From: Salegentibacter sp. | GTDB lineage: Bacteria > Bacteroidota > Bacteroidia > Flavobacteriales > Flavobacteriaceae | Reading direction: 5' to 3' | DNA: 64,000 bases | NCBI GenBank assembly: GCA_024635795.1 | Contig: JAGXIH010000017.1 | Coordinates: forward strand, 354,242-418,241 | Part shown: positions 43,705-52,749 of the stretch, piece by piece | Layout: each line of letters opens with the position of its first letter | Numbering within the stretch: the first letter of the stretch is position 1 | Made by a program: the position numbers and the translations under genes | The notes under the pieces: model-generated | The model's database searches: none | Told to the model about the DNA's origin: nothing | Seen by the model: the letters and a program-made list of their open reading frames with translations, nothing else

Positions 43705-45135
43705 TTACTCTATTTCAGAAACCCTTAAAGTATTTACCATCCCTTTGTCTCCAATTGGCATCGCTGCCAGGTTAATGGTGAAATCTCCATGTTGTACAAA
43801 GCCTTGTTCTTTGGCGATCCTGTTCACATCATCAATGGTTTCATCTGAGCTTACAAATTTTTCATAATTAAATGCCTTTACCCCCCATAATAGGCTTAAT
43901 TGAGCTAGAATGCGGGTATTTGAGGTAAACACCAGGATATGCGATTCCGGTCTCCAGGAAGAAATCTGGAATGCGGTGTATCCACTATTGGTTAATGTAC
44001 AAATAGCCTTAGCCTTAATCTCGTTGGCCATATGCGCAGCGTGATAACAAACAGATTTAGTGATATATCGCTTAGTGCGAATATGTGGTGGATCGTGAGG
44101 AACTTTAATAAGAGGAGAATTCTCTACACTCTCCAGGATCTGGGTCATTTTTTCAATAACCTGCACGGGATATTGCCCCACAGAAGTTTCTCCACTAAGC
44201 ATTACCGCATCGGCTCCATCCATAACAGAATTTGCCACATCGTTCACCTCTGCCCGGGTTGGGGTAAGACTTGTGATCATGGTTTCCATCATCTGAGTTG
44301 CGATAATTACCGGGATCCTTGCTTTTTTCGCCGTTAGCACCAATTTTTTCTGAATAAGCGGAACCTCATGGGCAGGAATTTCTACTCCCAGGTCTCCCCG
44401 TGCTACCATCAATCCGTCGCAGTAGGCAACGATCTTTTCGATATTGGCAACACCTTCAGGTTTTTCGATCTTCGCAATGATTGGGATCTTATATTCGCTA
44501 TGCTCTTTGATTAAATTCTGAAGTTCTATCAAATCTTCGGCGTAACGCACAAAGGAAAGGGCCATCCAGTCCACCTGCATTTCACAGGCGAATTTAGCAT
44601 CCTTAATATCCTTTTCAGTTAAAGCCGGAAGGGAAATATTTGTATTTGGAAGGTTTACACCTTTCTTGGATCTTAAAGGTCCTCCCTGAATAACTTTTGT
44701 TACCACTTCATCCTTTTTGTTGGTTGAAACCACTTCAAAAATAAGTTTCCCATCATCAAGAAGGATACGCTCTCCCGCCTGTACATCACGAGGAAAGGTA
44801 TCATAATTCATATAGACACGTTGTGCAGTACCTTTAAATTCTTTTCCGGTAGCGAAAGTAATCTCGTCTCCATCAGAAACTACAACCTCATCTTTCATAA
44901 CGCCTACCCTAAGTTTTGGACCTTGTAAATCCCCCAGAATAGCGGCGTTGTAACCTTTTTCTTTATTAAGTTCCCGTATCATTGCGATGCGTTCCTTAAC
45001 ATCACTGTAATCGGCGTGGGAGAAGTTGATTCTGAACACGTTAACTCCGGCCTGGAGCATTTTATTTAGGATTTCTTTAGAACTTGTTGCTGGTCCTAGG
45101 GTAGCAACAATCTTTGTTTTCTTATTTGTTGGCAT
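43705..45135 (-). CDS. pyk: Pyruvate kinase
   Basis: A 476-residue glycolytic enzyme making ATP and pyruvate from phosphoenolpyruvate. Motifs: TKIVATLGPATSS at the start, INFSHADY, the catalytic lysine and metal region IIAKIEKPEGVANI, and MVARGDLGVEIP. All domains (A, B, C) are present at normal length. Its ATG shares a base with the stop of the IPExxxVDY gene (TAATG), so the two are translationally coupled. Confidence 0.97.
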   Translation of the reverse strand: MPTNKKTKIVATLGPATSSKEILNKMLQAGVNVFRINFSHADYSDVKERIAMIRELNKEKGYNAAILGDLQGPKLRVGVMKDEVVVSDGDEITFATGKEFKGTAQRVYMNYDTFPRDVQAGERILLDDGKLIFEVVSTNKKDEVVTKVIQGGPLRSKKGVNLPNTNISLPALTEKDIKDAKFACEMQVDWMALSFVRYAEDLIELQNLIKEHSEYKIPIIAKIEKPEGVANIEKIVAYCDGLMVARGDLGVEIPAHEVPLIQKKLVLTAKKARIPVIIATQMMETMITSLTPTRAEVNDVANSVMDGADAVMLSGETSVGQYPVQVIEKMTQILESVENSPLIKVPHDPPHIRTKRYITKSVCYHAAHMANEIKAKAICTLTNSGYTAFQISSWRPESHILVFTSNTRILAQLSLLWGVKAFNYEKFVSSDETIDDVNRIAKEQGFVQHGDFTINLAAMPIGDKGMVNTLRVSEIE

Positions 45136-45623
45136 TACTCAAAAATTAAATTTTGTCTAGATTTTAATTGCTCGACATCAATTCTATGCACGGCAATCAC
45201 CTGTGGGATCTGGCCAATTATATTAACCAGTTTATTAAAATGTTGATCGGGCATATCTTCTTCTATTTTCAGAAAAAAATCTACCTTTTTGTATTCGGGA
45301 ATAAGATTTAGTTCCAGCGGCCTCACCTCATCTTCTGCAAATAAAGAACCCGTATTCAGGACTTTTGAGGCCTGCCCTTTAAATTTATTGGCCACCAAAT
45401 TATAGCTGTGAAAGTTTGTAGGGTCTTTAAAAATAAATCTTGCATAGTAGGCTTGAACGCTTTGATGTACGAAATCTACATCTTCTCTTTCTCTCTTTAA
45501 ACCTAGTTTTAAATGCTTATTCAGCAAAAAAGCCATTCTAAAATCCTCAACGGAACAATAAATAGCAAGGAGCTTAAAGAGGTCTTCTTCTACCTCATCC
45601 AACAACATTTTATGCGCCTGCAT
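45135..45623 (-). CDS. IPExxxVDY family protein
   Basis: A 162-residue cytosolic protein with the defining motif IPEYKKVDFFLKI near residue 108 (the usual Tyr is Phe here). The family is restricted to Bacteroidota and its function is unknown. Gene order helps: it is coupled upstream of pyk and follows rnc, which is the order I would expect in Flavobacteriaceae. No catalytic residue or membrane segment is visible. Confidence 0.88.
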   Translation of the reverse strand: MQAHKMLLDEVEEDLFKLLAIYCSVEDFRMAFLLNKHLKLGLKREREDVDFVHQSVQAYYARFIFKDPTNFHSYNLVANKFKGQASKVLNTGSLFAEDEVRPLELNLIPEYKKVDFFLKIEEDMPDQHFNKLVNIIGQIPQVIAVHRIDVEQLKSRQNLIFE

Positions 45624-45738
45624 AAGTCTTCTACTTTCTGGATAAAGATAAAATAAGAATAAGAAAAATGAAGCTTAACAGTGTAAAAATTTCACAATTT
45701 TCTACGAAAACGTTATAGCTTAAAACAATTCTCTGAAA

Positions 45739-46470
45739 TTATGAGATAATATTTTGAAGTGCATAATATGCTCTTTTAGAAGCTTTCTCTTCAGCTTTCT
45801 TTTTTGATGTTGCCCTGGCCTTTGCAACGACCCTGTCATCAATACGGAGTTTTACAGCAAAATGTTTGGTCTCATCGTTTCCCGTATCGTCATAAATTTC
45901 ATAATTGAACTCCTTCTTCTCCTTCTGGCACCATTCGATCAAAAGACTTTTATAACTAATTACTCTTCCTTCCAATTGTTCGATGTCTACATAAGGATCA
46001 ATTACCCGTTCGTAAATAAAACGCTTGCAGTATTTATACCCCCGATCAAGATAGGTGGCCCCGATTAATGCTTCAAAGAGATTTCCGTGGATATTAACCC
46101 CGAATTGATCTACCGGAATATTGGTTTTTACGTGATTAATAAGATCCAGATCTCTGCCCAATTCATTGAGGTGCTTACGGCTAACTACTTTAGAACGCAT
46201 CTTGGTAAGATAGCCTTCGTTTCCACCGGGAACGGCTTTAAAAAGATGGGAGGCTATAACCGCGCTAAGGATTGCATCGCCGAGAAATTCTAATCTTTCA
46301 AAGCTAATCGCATTTCCTTTCTCGTCTTTAATATTTAGCGAGCGGTGTGTAAACGCTTTACGGTAATGCGCCAGGTTCTTAGGTTTAAAGCCGAGAATAC
46401 GGGTTAAGACCATAAAAAAATTCCCGTCTTTAGAAGATCGGGAATTCAATATGTTTCGGATAACGCTCAT
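45739..46470 (-). CDS. rnc: Ribonuclease III
   Basis: A 243-residue double-strand-specific endonuclease. The signature SFERLEFLGDAIL lies near residue 60, the metal-binding Glu is in LFEALIGATYLDRG, and a C-terminal dsRNA-binding domain (about 170-240; KSLLIEWCQKEKKEFNYEI, ATSKKKAEEKASKRAY) is complete. It lies 11 bases after fabF, as the third gene of the acpP-fabF-rnc operon. Family role: rRNA processing and mRNA control. Confidence 0.96.
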   Translation of the reverse strand: MSVIRNILNSRSSKDGNFFMVLTRILGFKPKNLAHYRKAFTHRSLNIKDEKGNAISFERLEFLGDAILSAVIASHLFKAVPGGNEGYLTKMRSKVVSRKHLNELGRDLDLINHVKTNIPVDQFGVNIHGNLFEALIGATYLDRGYKYCKRFIYERVIDPYVDIEQLEGRVISYKSLLIEWCQKEKKEFNYEIYDDTGNDETKHFAVKLRIDDRVVAKARATSKKKAEEKASKRAYYALQNIIS

Positions 46471-46481
46471 TTTAGAAAATG

Positions 46482-47735
46482 TTACTCATCCATTTTTTTA
46501 AAAATCACACAGGCATTATGACCACCAAAACCAAAGGTATTGCTCATTACCACCTTAACATCGCGTTTTTGAGCTTTATTAAGGGTCAGGTTTAACTCAG
46601 AATCAATATTCTCATCAAAATGTTCATGGTTAATTGTTGGAGGCACAATTCCGAATTTCATAGATAAGATTGCTGAAATAGCTTCTATGGCTCCGGCGGC
46701 TCCTAACAAATGCCCCGTCATTGATTTTGTTGAATTAATATTGATGGTTTTCGCGTGTTCGCCAAAAACCTTTCCGATGGCTTTAAGCTCGGCCACATCC
46801 CCAAGGGGAGTTGAAGTACCGTGAGTGTTAATAGCATCTATGTCTTCAGGCTTAAGTTCGGCGTTTCTCAGGCAGTTTTCCATTACTGCCACTACCCCAT
46901 TTCCTTCGGGGTGAGGGGCCGTCATATGATAAGCATCTGAAGAAAGACCGCCGCCTATAACTTCGGCATAGATTTTCGCACCACGTGCCTTCGCATGTTC
47001 ATATTCCTCCAGGATCAAAGCTCCAGATCCTTCTCCAAGCACAAAACCGTCCCTGGTCGCATCAAATGGCCTTGAAGCTGTTTCAGGGCTCTCATTACGG
47101 GTAGAAAGGGCATGCATAGCATTAAACCCTCCCATTCCTGCAATAGTAACCGCAGCTTCTGAACCTCCTGAAACGATAACATCGCTATATCCAAGACGGA
47201 TATTGTTCAACGCATCGATCATAGCATTGGCTGCAGAGGCACAGGCAGAGACCGTAGTATAATTCGCTCCCATAAACCCATGGCGAATAGAGATATTACC
47301 TGGGGCAATATCTGCGATCATCTTAGGTATAAAGAAAGGATTGAATCTTGGAGAACCGTCTCCCTGAGCGTAATTTATCATTTCGTTCTGAAAAGTTTCC
47401 AATCCGCCAATTCCGGCCCCCCATATCACACCAACCCGATACTTATCTACGATATCCAGATCAATGCCGGAATCTTTTATAGCTTCATCTGAAGCTACAA
47501 TGGCATACTGGGCAAACCTATCCAGCCTTCTTACTTCCTTTCTATCGAAGTAATCCAGCGGATTAAAGTTTTTGAGTTCGCAAGCGAATTTGGTTTTGAA
47601 TTTTTCGGTATCGAAATAGGTAATGGGAGCACTCCCGCTTTTTCCGTTCACCAAGCCATCCCAATATTCTTCAATATTGTTACCAATGGGGGTTAGGGCT
47701 CCAAGGCCCGTGACTACAACTCGCTTTAACTCCAT
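46482..47735 (-). CDS. fabF: 3-oxoacyl-ACP synthase II
   Basis: A 417-residue condensing enzyme for fatty acid elongation. The nucleophile Cys lies in TTVSACASAANAM (about residue 165), and the catalytic histidines in NTHGTSTPLGD and KSMTGHLLGAAG. I chose the ATG at 47735 (MELKRVVVTGLGA). An in-frame ATG eleven codons upstream would overlap acpP by 20 bases and adds a non-homologous start. The gap to acpP is 13 bases. Confidence 0.96.
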   Translation of the reverse strand: MELKRVVVTGLGALTPIGNNIEEYWDGLVNGKSGSAPITYFDTEKFKTKFACELKNFNPLDYFDRKEVRRLDRFAQYAIVASDEAIKDSGIDLDIVDKYRVGVIWGAGIGGLETFQNEMINYAQGDGSPRFNPFFIPKMIADIAPGNISIRHGFMGANYTTVSACASAANAMIDALNNIRLGYSDVIVSGGSEAAVTIAGMGGFNAMHALSTRNESPETASRPFDATRDGFVLGEGSGALILEEYEHAKARGAKIYAEVIGGGLSSDAYHMTAPHPEGNGVVAVMENCLRNAELKPEDIDAINTHGTSTPLGDVAELKAIGKVFGEHAKTININSTKSMTGHLLGAAGAIEAISAILSMKFGIVPPTINHEHFDENIDSELNLTLNKAQKRDVKVVMSNTFGFGGHNACVIFKKMDE

Positions 47736-47748
47736 ATAGTCTGTTGGT

Positions 47749-47985
47749 TTATTTTTTTGCGTCTTCAATATAAGAAATTGCCTGACCTACTGTGGCAATG
47801 TTCTCAGCCTGGTCATCAGGAATCTGGATATCGAATTCCTTCTCAAATTCCATGATCAATTCCACAGTGTCCAATGAATCAGCACCCAAGTCGTTGGTGA
47901 AGCTGGCTTCGTTTACAACTTCGTTCTCGTCAACACCTAACTTGTCAACGATAATCGCTTTTACTCTTGATGCAATGTCTGACAT
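47749..47985 (-). CDS. acpP: Acyl carrier protein
   Basis: A 78-residue acidic carrier. The phosphopantetheine attachment serine is Ser37 in [15 protein letters not shown]. It is the first gene of acpP-fabF-rnc and carries acyl chains for FabF and probably for the acyl-ACP desaturase encoded at 24 kb. A TATTTTTG -7 box on the minus strand at 48015-48022 ends 29 bases before the start. Confidence 0.97.
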   Translation of the reverse strand: MSDIASRVKAIIVDKLGVDENEVVNEASFTNDLGADSLDTVELIMEFEKEFDIQIPDDQAENIATVGQAISYIEDAKK

Positions 47986-48014
47986 AATATTCTATTTTAA
48001 TTTTGATTAGGTGG

Positions 48015-48022
48015 CAAAAATA
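48015..48022 (-). promoter_or_regulatory. Candidate -7 box of acpP operon
   Basis: The minus strand reads TATTTTTG (TAnnTTTG). No TTG element is visible 19-20 bases upstream. Confidence 0.4.
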
Positions 48023-48132
48023 AAAAACTTTATTTTAAAACCGATTTTTACTTTAAAAATGTGAATCTAATTTACATATTTTTCGCCGAAAGCCCTTAAT
48101 TTTACAATTTATTAATTGTTAACAGCATCATT

Positions 48133-48732
48133 TTGACCCTACACTCAGACAGCTCCCTAAAGAAAATTGTGATTTTTGCTTCGGGGACCGGTACCAATGC
48201 AGAAAATATTATCAAATATTTTAAAGATTTCTCCTTAGCAAGGGTGGTTGCTGTATTTTCTAACCGAAAATCGGCTAAAGTGCTCAGGAAAGCTCACGAC
48301 CTAAACGTAAAAGCCTTGTATTTTGACCGGGAAGCTTTATATAAAAGCAAGGAGGTTTTACGCGTCCTGCAGGATATTAAACCCGATCTTATAGTCCTGG
48401 CCGGTTTCCTTTGGGTTTTTCCGGATAATATCTTAAAAGCATTTCCTCAAAAGGTAATCAATATTCATCCCGCACTTTTGCCTAACTACGGCGGAAAAGG
48501 CATGTATGGCGCAAAAGTACACGAGACGGTAATCAATAATAAAGATCAGGAAAGCGGAATCAGCATCCATTATGTAAATGAAAAATATGATGAAGGCGAA
48601 ATCATTTTTCAAACAAAAACACAAATCGAAAAAAACGACACCCCTGATAGCCTTGCCGGAAAAATACATCAACTTGAATACAAACACTTTCCTGAAGTGA
48701 TTGAACAACTTCTTCAAAAAAACCAAGCATAG
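48133..48732 (+). CDS. purN: Phosphoribosylglycinamide formyltransferase
   Basis: A 199-residue enzyme of purine synthesis (GAR transformylase, 10-formyl-THF dependent). The motifs are VIFASGTGTNAENI, the catalytic HPALLPNYGGKGMYG segment and SGISIHYVNEKYDEGEII. No ATG is available; the TTG at 48133 is the best start, giving ten residues before the core. Its stop TAG shares a base with the GTG of rnhA, so the two are coupled. It is divergent from acpP. Confidence 0.95.
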   Translation: MTLHSDSSLKKIVIFASGTGTNAENIIKYFKDFSLARVVAVFSNRKSAKVLRKAHDLNVKALYFDREALYKSKEVLRVLQDIKPDLIVLAGFLWVFPDNILKAFPQKVINIHPALLPNYGGKGMYGAKVHETVINNKDQESGISIHYVNEKYDEGEIIFQTKTQIEKNDTPDSLAGKIHQLEYKHFPEVIEQLLQKNQA

Positions 48733-49193
48733 TGCATCAACCCCAGGTTTACATATACACAGATGGCGCAGCAAGAGGAAATCCAGGCCCCGGCGGATAC
48801 GGAATTGTCATGGAATGGGTAGGTAAAGCTTACCGCAAAGAATTTTCAAAAGGTTATAAACACACCACCAATAACCGAATGGAGCTTCTGGCCGTTATTG
48901 ATGCCCTTAAAAAACTAAAACAACCCGGACTGGAAGTGGTTGTTTTCACCGATTCAAAATATGTAGCCGATGCAGTGGAGAAAGGTTGGGTTTTTAACTG
49001 GGAAAAGAAAGCTTTTAAAGACCGCAAAAATTCTGATCTCTGGATAGACTTCCTGAAAGAATACCGAAAACACAAGGTAAAGTTCAAATGGATAAAAGGG
49101 CACAATTCCCATCCACAAAATGAACGTTGCGACAGCTTGGCCGTAGCCGCTTCCAAAGAGAAAAAACTGCTTATAGATCAGGGGTTTGAATAA
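48732..49193 (+). CDS. rnhA: Ribonuclease H I
   Basis: A 153-residue nuclease removing RNA from RNA-DNA hybrids. The catalytic residues are visible: Asp in YTDGAARGNPGPGG, Glu in TNNRMELLAVIDAL, Asp in VFTDSKYVADAV and Asp near ERCDSLA, with the WIKGHNSHPQN handle. It starts with GTG coupled to the purN stop. Length is normal for the bacterial type 1 enzyme. Confidence 0.95.
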   Translation: MHQPQVYIYTDGAARGNPGPGGYGIVMEWVGKAYRKEFSKGYKHTTNNRMELLAVIDALKKLKQPGLEVVVFTDSKYVADAVEKGWVFNWEKKAFKDRKNSDLWIDFLKEYRKHKVKFKWIKGHNSHPQNERCDSLAVAASKEKKLLIDQGFE

Positions 49194-49250
49194 AATTATG
49201 GCTTTCCGAAGCCTTTTTTAATTTAGGTTTATCCCCTGAAAAACAAACTG

Positions 49251-49258
49251 TATATTTG
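49251..49258 (+). promoter_or_regulatory. -7 box of the pfkB-purF-like genes
   Basis: TATATTTG is an exact TAnnTTTG and ends 21 bases before the kinase start. The expected upstream region shows only GTTTA. Confidence 0.5.
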
Positions 49259-49279
49259 CAGCATATTTTAAACCCCGTT

Positions 49280-50203
49280 ATGAGTAAATTACTGATTGTA
49301 GGCACAGTAGCCTTTGATGCGATTGAAACCCCATTTGGAAAAACCGATAAGATTCTTGGAGGCGCCGGGACCTATATAGGCCTTTCGGCTTCTCAATTTG
49401 ATGTAGATAGTGCAGTGGTTTCTGTGGTAGGAGATGATTTCCCGCAGAAATACCTGGACCTGCTTACCAATAATAATATAAATATAGATGGTATCGAGAT
49501 CATCAAAGGAGGAAAAACTTTCTTCTGGAGTGGTCGTTATCACAACGATCTTAATACAAGAGACACCCTTGATACTCAATTAAATGTTCTTGCAGATTTC
49601 AAACCGGTAGTACCTTCAGCATATAAAGATGCCGATATCGTAATGCTTGGTAATCTGCACCCACTGGTTCAGCTAAGTGTTTTGGAACAAATAGAAAATC
49701 CAAAACTGGTGGTTTTGGACACTATGAATTTCTGGATGGACAATACCTGGGACGATCTTTTAAAGGTTATTGAAAAGGTTGATGTCATCACCATTAACGA
49801 TGAGGAAGCACGGCAGCTTTCAGGGGAACACTCTTTGGTAAAAGCCGCAAGAAAGATCAATGCACTAGGCCCCGATTATGTAGTAATTAAAAAAGGAGAA
49901 CACGGTGCTCTTCTGTTTCACGAAGAAGAGATATTTTTCGCTCCTGCGCTTCCGCTAGAGGAAGTATTTGATCCTACAGGGGCTGGAGACACCTTCGCCG
50001 GTGGCTTTGCGGGATATCTTGCCAAAACTGAAGATATCTCTTTTGAAAATATGAAAAATGCCATTATTTACGGCTCTAACCTTGCCTCCTTCTGCGTAGA
50101 AAAATTCGGCACCGAGAGGATGCAGGAATTATCAGCGGCTGATGTTCAGGAAAGGCTGGAAGAGTTTAAAAAACTCACACAATTCGAAATAGAAATAATT
50201 TAA
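49280..50203 (+). CDS. PfkB family sugar/nucleoside kinase
   Basis: A 307-residue cytosolic kinase. Its start carries GTVAFDAIETPFG and GGAGTYIGL, and the C-terminal ATP/anion-hole motif DPTGAGDTFAGGFAGY contains the catalytic Asp. I chose the ATG at 49280; an upstream TTG falls inside the promoter box. Substrate is uncertain; adenosine, ribose or another sugar are all possible in this family. It lies between rnhA and a purine-like amidophosphoribosyltransferase, which hints at a nucleoside or ribose role. Confidence 0.88.
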   Translation: MSKLLIVGTVAFDAIETPFGKTDKILGGAGTYIGLSASQFDVDSAVVSVVGDDFPQKYLDLLTNNNINIDGIEIIKGGKTFFWSGRYHNDLNTRDTLDTQLNVLADFKPVVPSAYKDADIVMLGNLHPLVQLSVLEQIENPKLVVLDTMNFWMDNTWDDLLKVIEKVDVITINDEEARQLSGEHSLVKAARKINALGPDYVVIKKGEHGALLFHEEEIFFAPALPLEEVFDPTGAGDTFAGGFAGYLAKTEDISFENMKNAIIYGSNLASFCVEKFGTERMQELSAADVQERLEEFKKLTQFEIEII

Positions 50204-50211
50204 AACATACG

Positions 50212-50237
50212 GCCCTGTAATTTCAGGGCTTTTTTTG
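50212..50237 (+). terminator. Terminator after the PfkB kinase
   Basis: GCCCTG (50212-50217) pairs with CAGGGC (50224-50229), followed by an eight-T run. It lies 37 bases before the next gene, so transcription of that gene needs read-through or its own promoter. Confidence 0.85.
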
Positions 50238-50273
50238 TGACCAAGTGAACACCTTAATCCAGGAACAACTATT

Positions 50274-52172
50274 ATGAGTGATGCCATAAAACACGAATGC
50301 GGAATTGCCCAGGTACGTCTTTTAAAGCCCCTTGAATACTACAAGGAAAAGTATGGGACGGCTTTCTACGGAATAAATAAGATGTATTTATTAATGGAAA
50401 AACAGCATAACCGCGGCCAGGACGGCGCCGGTTTTGCAAGCATTAAACTAAATACAAGTCCGGGAGACCGATATATTAGCAGGGTTCGCTCTAATGCTGC
50501 ACAACCTATTCAGGATATTTTCGAGCAGATAAACGACCGGATAAATTTTGAAATCAAGGAAAATCCCGAATATGCCGAAAATGTTGCTCTTCAGAAGAAA
50601 AACATTCCATACGTAGGAGAGGTCTACCTGGGACATGTGCGTTATGGAACTTTTGGAAAGAACAGTATTGAAAATGTTCATCCTTTCCTAAGGCAGAATA
50701 ACTGGATGCACCGTAATCTAATTGTTGCCGGTAACTTTAATATGACCAATGTGAATCAGCTTTTCAATAACCTGATAGATCTTGGGCAACATCCAAAGGA
50801 AAGAGCCGATACCGTTACCGTAATGGAAAAGATTGGGCACTTTCTTGATTCTGAAGTTCAGAAACTATACAAGAAATTAAAAAAACAAGGTTATTCAAAG
50901 GTGGAAGCTTCACCAATAATTGCTGAAAAACTCAATGTCACCAAGATCCTGAGGAAATCCTCAAAGAATTGGGATGGCGGCTATGCCATGGCGGGACTAC
51001 TGGGTCATGGAGATTCTTTTGTACTTAGGGATCCCTCGGGAATAAGACCGGCATATTATTATAAAGATGATGAAGTAGTGGTAGTAGCCTCAGAACGGCC
51101 TGTGATTCAAACGGCTTTCAACGTAGATTATGACGAGGTGAAGGAACTCGATCCCGGCCACGCTATAATCACCAAAAAAGACGGCACAGTTTCCATCCAA
51201 CAAATACTGGAACCTCTGGAGCGTAAAGCCTGTTCTTTTGAACGCATCTATTTTTCCCGCGGAAGCGATGCCGAGATCTATAAAGAACGTAAAATGCTAG
51301 GGCGATTGTTGATGCCAGAGGTCCTTAAGTCAATAAAGCACGATACCATAAATACTGTTTTTTCTTTTATTCCGAATACCGCTGAAACCTCTTTCTACGG
51401 AATGGTTGAAGCAGCCCAGGATGAATTAAACAAACAGAAAAATGAGTCTATCCTGGCTGAAAAGGAAAGCCTTACCGATGCCAGGCTTCAGGAAATACTT
51501 GCACACCGCCTGAGAACTGAAAAAATCGCCATTAAAGATGCCAAGCTGCGTACCTTTATTACTGAAGACAGCAGCAGGGACGATCTTGTGGCTCACGTTT
51601 ATGATGTAACCTACGGAGTTGTAAAACCAGAAGACAGTCTTGTAATTATAGACGATAGTATCGTGAGGGGCACTACCCTTAAGAAAAGCATTATTAAAAT
51701 GCTGGATCGCTTAAACCCTAAGCAAATCGTTATAGTATCCTCTGCACCTCAAATTCGTTATCCCGATTGTTATGGGATTGACATGGCCAGGTTAGAAGAT
51801 CTGGTAGCTTTTAGGGCCGCCTTAGAATTATTAAAAGAAAACAACAAATACCAAATTGTAGAAGAGGTTTATGCAAAATGTAAAGAGCAGGTAGATTTGG
51901 AAGATTATGAAGTAAAAAACTTTGTAAAGGAGATCTACGAACCTTTCACCGATGAGGAAATATCAGATAAAATCGCTGAATTGATAAGTGAACCTAAAGT
52001 CAAGGCAAAGGTAAAAGTAATCTATCAATCTGTAGACAATCTACATAAGGCCTGCCCCAAAAATCTGGGCGATTGGTATTTCACAGGAGATTATCCAACC
52101 TTTGGCGGAAACAGGGTAGTTAATAGGGCTTTCATTAATTTTTTTGAAGGAAATAAGGACAGAGCATACTAA
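50274..52172 (+). CDS. Amidophosphoribosyltransferase-like protein
   Basis: A 632-residue protein combining a class II glutamine amidotransferase domain (nucleophile Cys at residue 9 in HECGIAQVRL, then KQHNRGQDGAGFAS) and a phosphoribosyltransferase domain with a full PRPP loop (VIIDDSIVRGTTLKKSI, about residues 456-470). It is longer than typical PurF (about 470-500 residues), with an insertion after the amidotransferase part and a C-terminal extension. It may be a Bacteroidota paralogue acting in purine synthesis or in a related pathway; which cannot be told. Confidence 0.88.
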   Translation: MSDAIKHECGIAQVRLLKPLEYYKEKYGTAFYGINKMYLLMEKQHNRGQDGAGFASIKLNTSPGDRYISRVRSNAAQPIQDIFEQINDRINFEIKENPEYAENVALQKKNIPYVGEVYLGHVRYGTFGKNSIENVHPFLRQNNWMHRNLIVAGNFNMTNVNQLFNNLIDLGQHPKERADTVTVMEKIGHFLDSEVQKLYKKLKKQGYSKVEASPIIAEKLNVTKILRKSSKNWDGGYAMAGLLGHGDSFVLRDPSGIRPAYYYKDDEVVVVASERPVIQTAFNVDYDEVKELDPGHAIITKKDGTVSIQQILEPLERKACSFERIYFSRGSDAEIYKERKMLGRLLMPEVLKSIKHDTINTVFSFIPNTAETSFYGMVEAAQDELNKQKNESILAEKESLTDARLQEILAHRLRTEKIAIKDAKLRTFITEDSSRDDLVAHVYDVTYGVVKPEDSLVIIDDSIVRGTTLKKSIIKMLDRLNPKQIVIVSSAPQIRYPDCYGIDMARLEDLVAFRAALELLKENNKYQIVEEVYAKCKEQVDLEDYEVKNFVKEIYEPFTDEEISDKIAELISEPKVKAKVKVIYQSVDNLHKACPKNLGDWYFTGDYPTFGGNRVVNRAFINFFEGNKDRAY

Positions 52173-52240
52173 CAACTTGTCTGTTTATCAAGTATTTATG
52201 CCATTCGTCTAAATTATTTTTTTACCGGGATTTTCCTTCT

Positions 52241-52248
52241 TACTTTGG
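52241..52248 (+). promoter_or_regulatory. -7 box of sRNA copy 1
   Basis: TACTTTGG (TAnnTT-G form) lies exactly 11 bases upstream of the conserved GACCATAA start, as in the other copies. No clear TTG upstream. Confidence 0.4.
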
Positions 52249-52251
52249 TAA

Positions 52252-52325
52252 GACCATAACATAAGTAGGTTAAGTTCATGGTAGATTTGGGGCAAAAAAA
52301 GGTGGATGAAAATCCGCCTTTTTTT
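52252..52325 (+). ncRNA. Tandem small RNA, copy 1
   Basis: A 74-base unit. A 5' hairpin pairs ACCAT with ATGGT (52253-52257 with 52277-52281). A conserved single-stranded core follows (GTAGATTTGGGGCAAA), then a terminator hairpin, AGGTGGAT with ATCCGCCT (one G-T pair, GAAA loop), into seven Ts. The first 52 bases are identical to copy 2. Confidence 0.75.
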
Positions 52326-52454
52326 ATGCTTTTTAACCAACGGATTCCCTGATTCAAAATAGGAACTGATTATCTCAAAATATAAGAAAATTCCTACAAA
52401 TTCCTTTCCAAACAAGACATTCAACAAATATTTAAGTGATTGGGCTAAAAGTAA

Positions 52455-52484
52455 TTGCCAAAAGAAAAAACTGATTTATATTAG
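52455..52484 (+). promoter_or_regulatory. Promoter of sRNA copy 2
   Basis: TTG at 52455-52457, a 19-base spacer and TATATTAG at 52477-52484 fit the Bacteroidota promoter except for one base. The conserved RNA start lies 11 bases from the box start. Confidence 0.6.
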
Positions 52485-52487
52485 CTG

Positions 52488-52562
52488 GACCATAACATAA
52501 GTAGGTTAAGTTCATGGTAGATTTGGGGCAAAAAAAGGTAGATGAATAATCTGCCTTTTTTT
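52488..52562 (+). ncRNA. Tandem small RNA, copy 2
   Basis: A 75-base unit nearly identical to copy 1. In its terminator stem a G-C pair of copy 1 is A-T (AGGTAGAT with ATCTGCCT), a compensatory change that preserves pairing and supports selection on the RNA structure. It ends in a seven-T run. Confidence 0.78.
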
Positions 52563-52664
52563 ATGTTCAATTTTCTGGATCCTGAATGAAAATATAAACC
52601 CATTCTTACATTATTTTTTCCAAAATAACCTATTGACTATTTTTTTCTGTAGTTCCTTTCTTCT

Positions 52665-52672
52665 CATCTTTC
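52665..52672 (+). promoter_or_regulatory. -7-like box of sRNA copy 3
   Basis: CATCTTTC sits 11 bases before the conserved start. It differs from TAnnTTTG at the first and last positions, so this copy may be weaker. Confidence 0.35.
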
Positions 52673-52675
52673 CAA

Positions 52676-52749
52676 GACCATAATCTAAGTAAGTTTATGG
52701 TAGATTTGGGGCAAAGAAAGGTGGATCTTAAAACGACCCACCTTTTTTT
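52676..52749 (+). ncRNA. Tandem small RNA, copy 3
   Basis: A 74-base divergent copy. Its 5' hairpin has a shorter loop and a perfect ACCATAA/TTATGGT stem. The core GGTAGATTTGGGGCAAA is unchanged. The terminator stem is AAAGGTGG with CCACCTTT, with a larger loop, then seven Ts. Conservation of hairpin, core and terminator while loops vary fits a functional small RNA family. Confidence 0.72.

Noticed and set aside
46482..47768. Longer fabF start overlapping acpP
   Set aside because: The extra eleven residues ([11 protein letters not shown]) are not part of the conserved FabF start and overlap acpP by 20 bases; the internal ATG gives a 13-base gap.
52209..52427. 72-codon minus-strand frame through sRNA copy 1
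   Set aside because: It runs through the hairpin and T-tract of the small RNA, has no ribosome binding site and a biased composition. The RNA explanation fits better.
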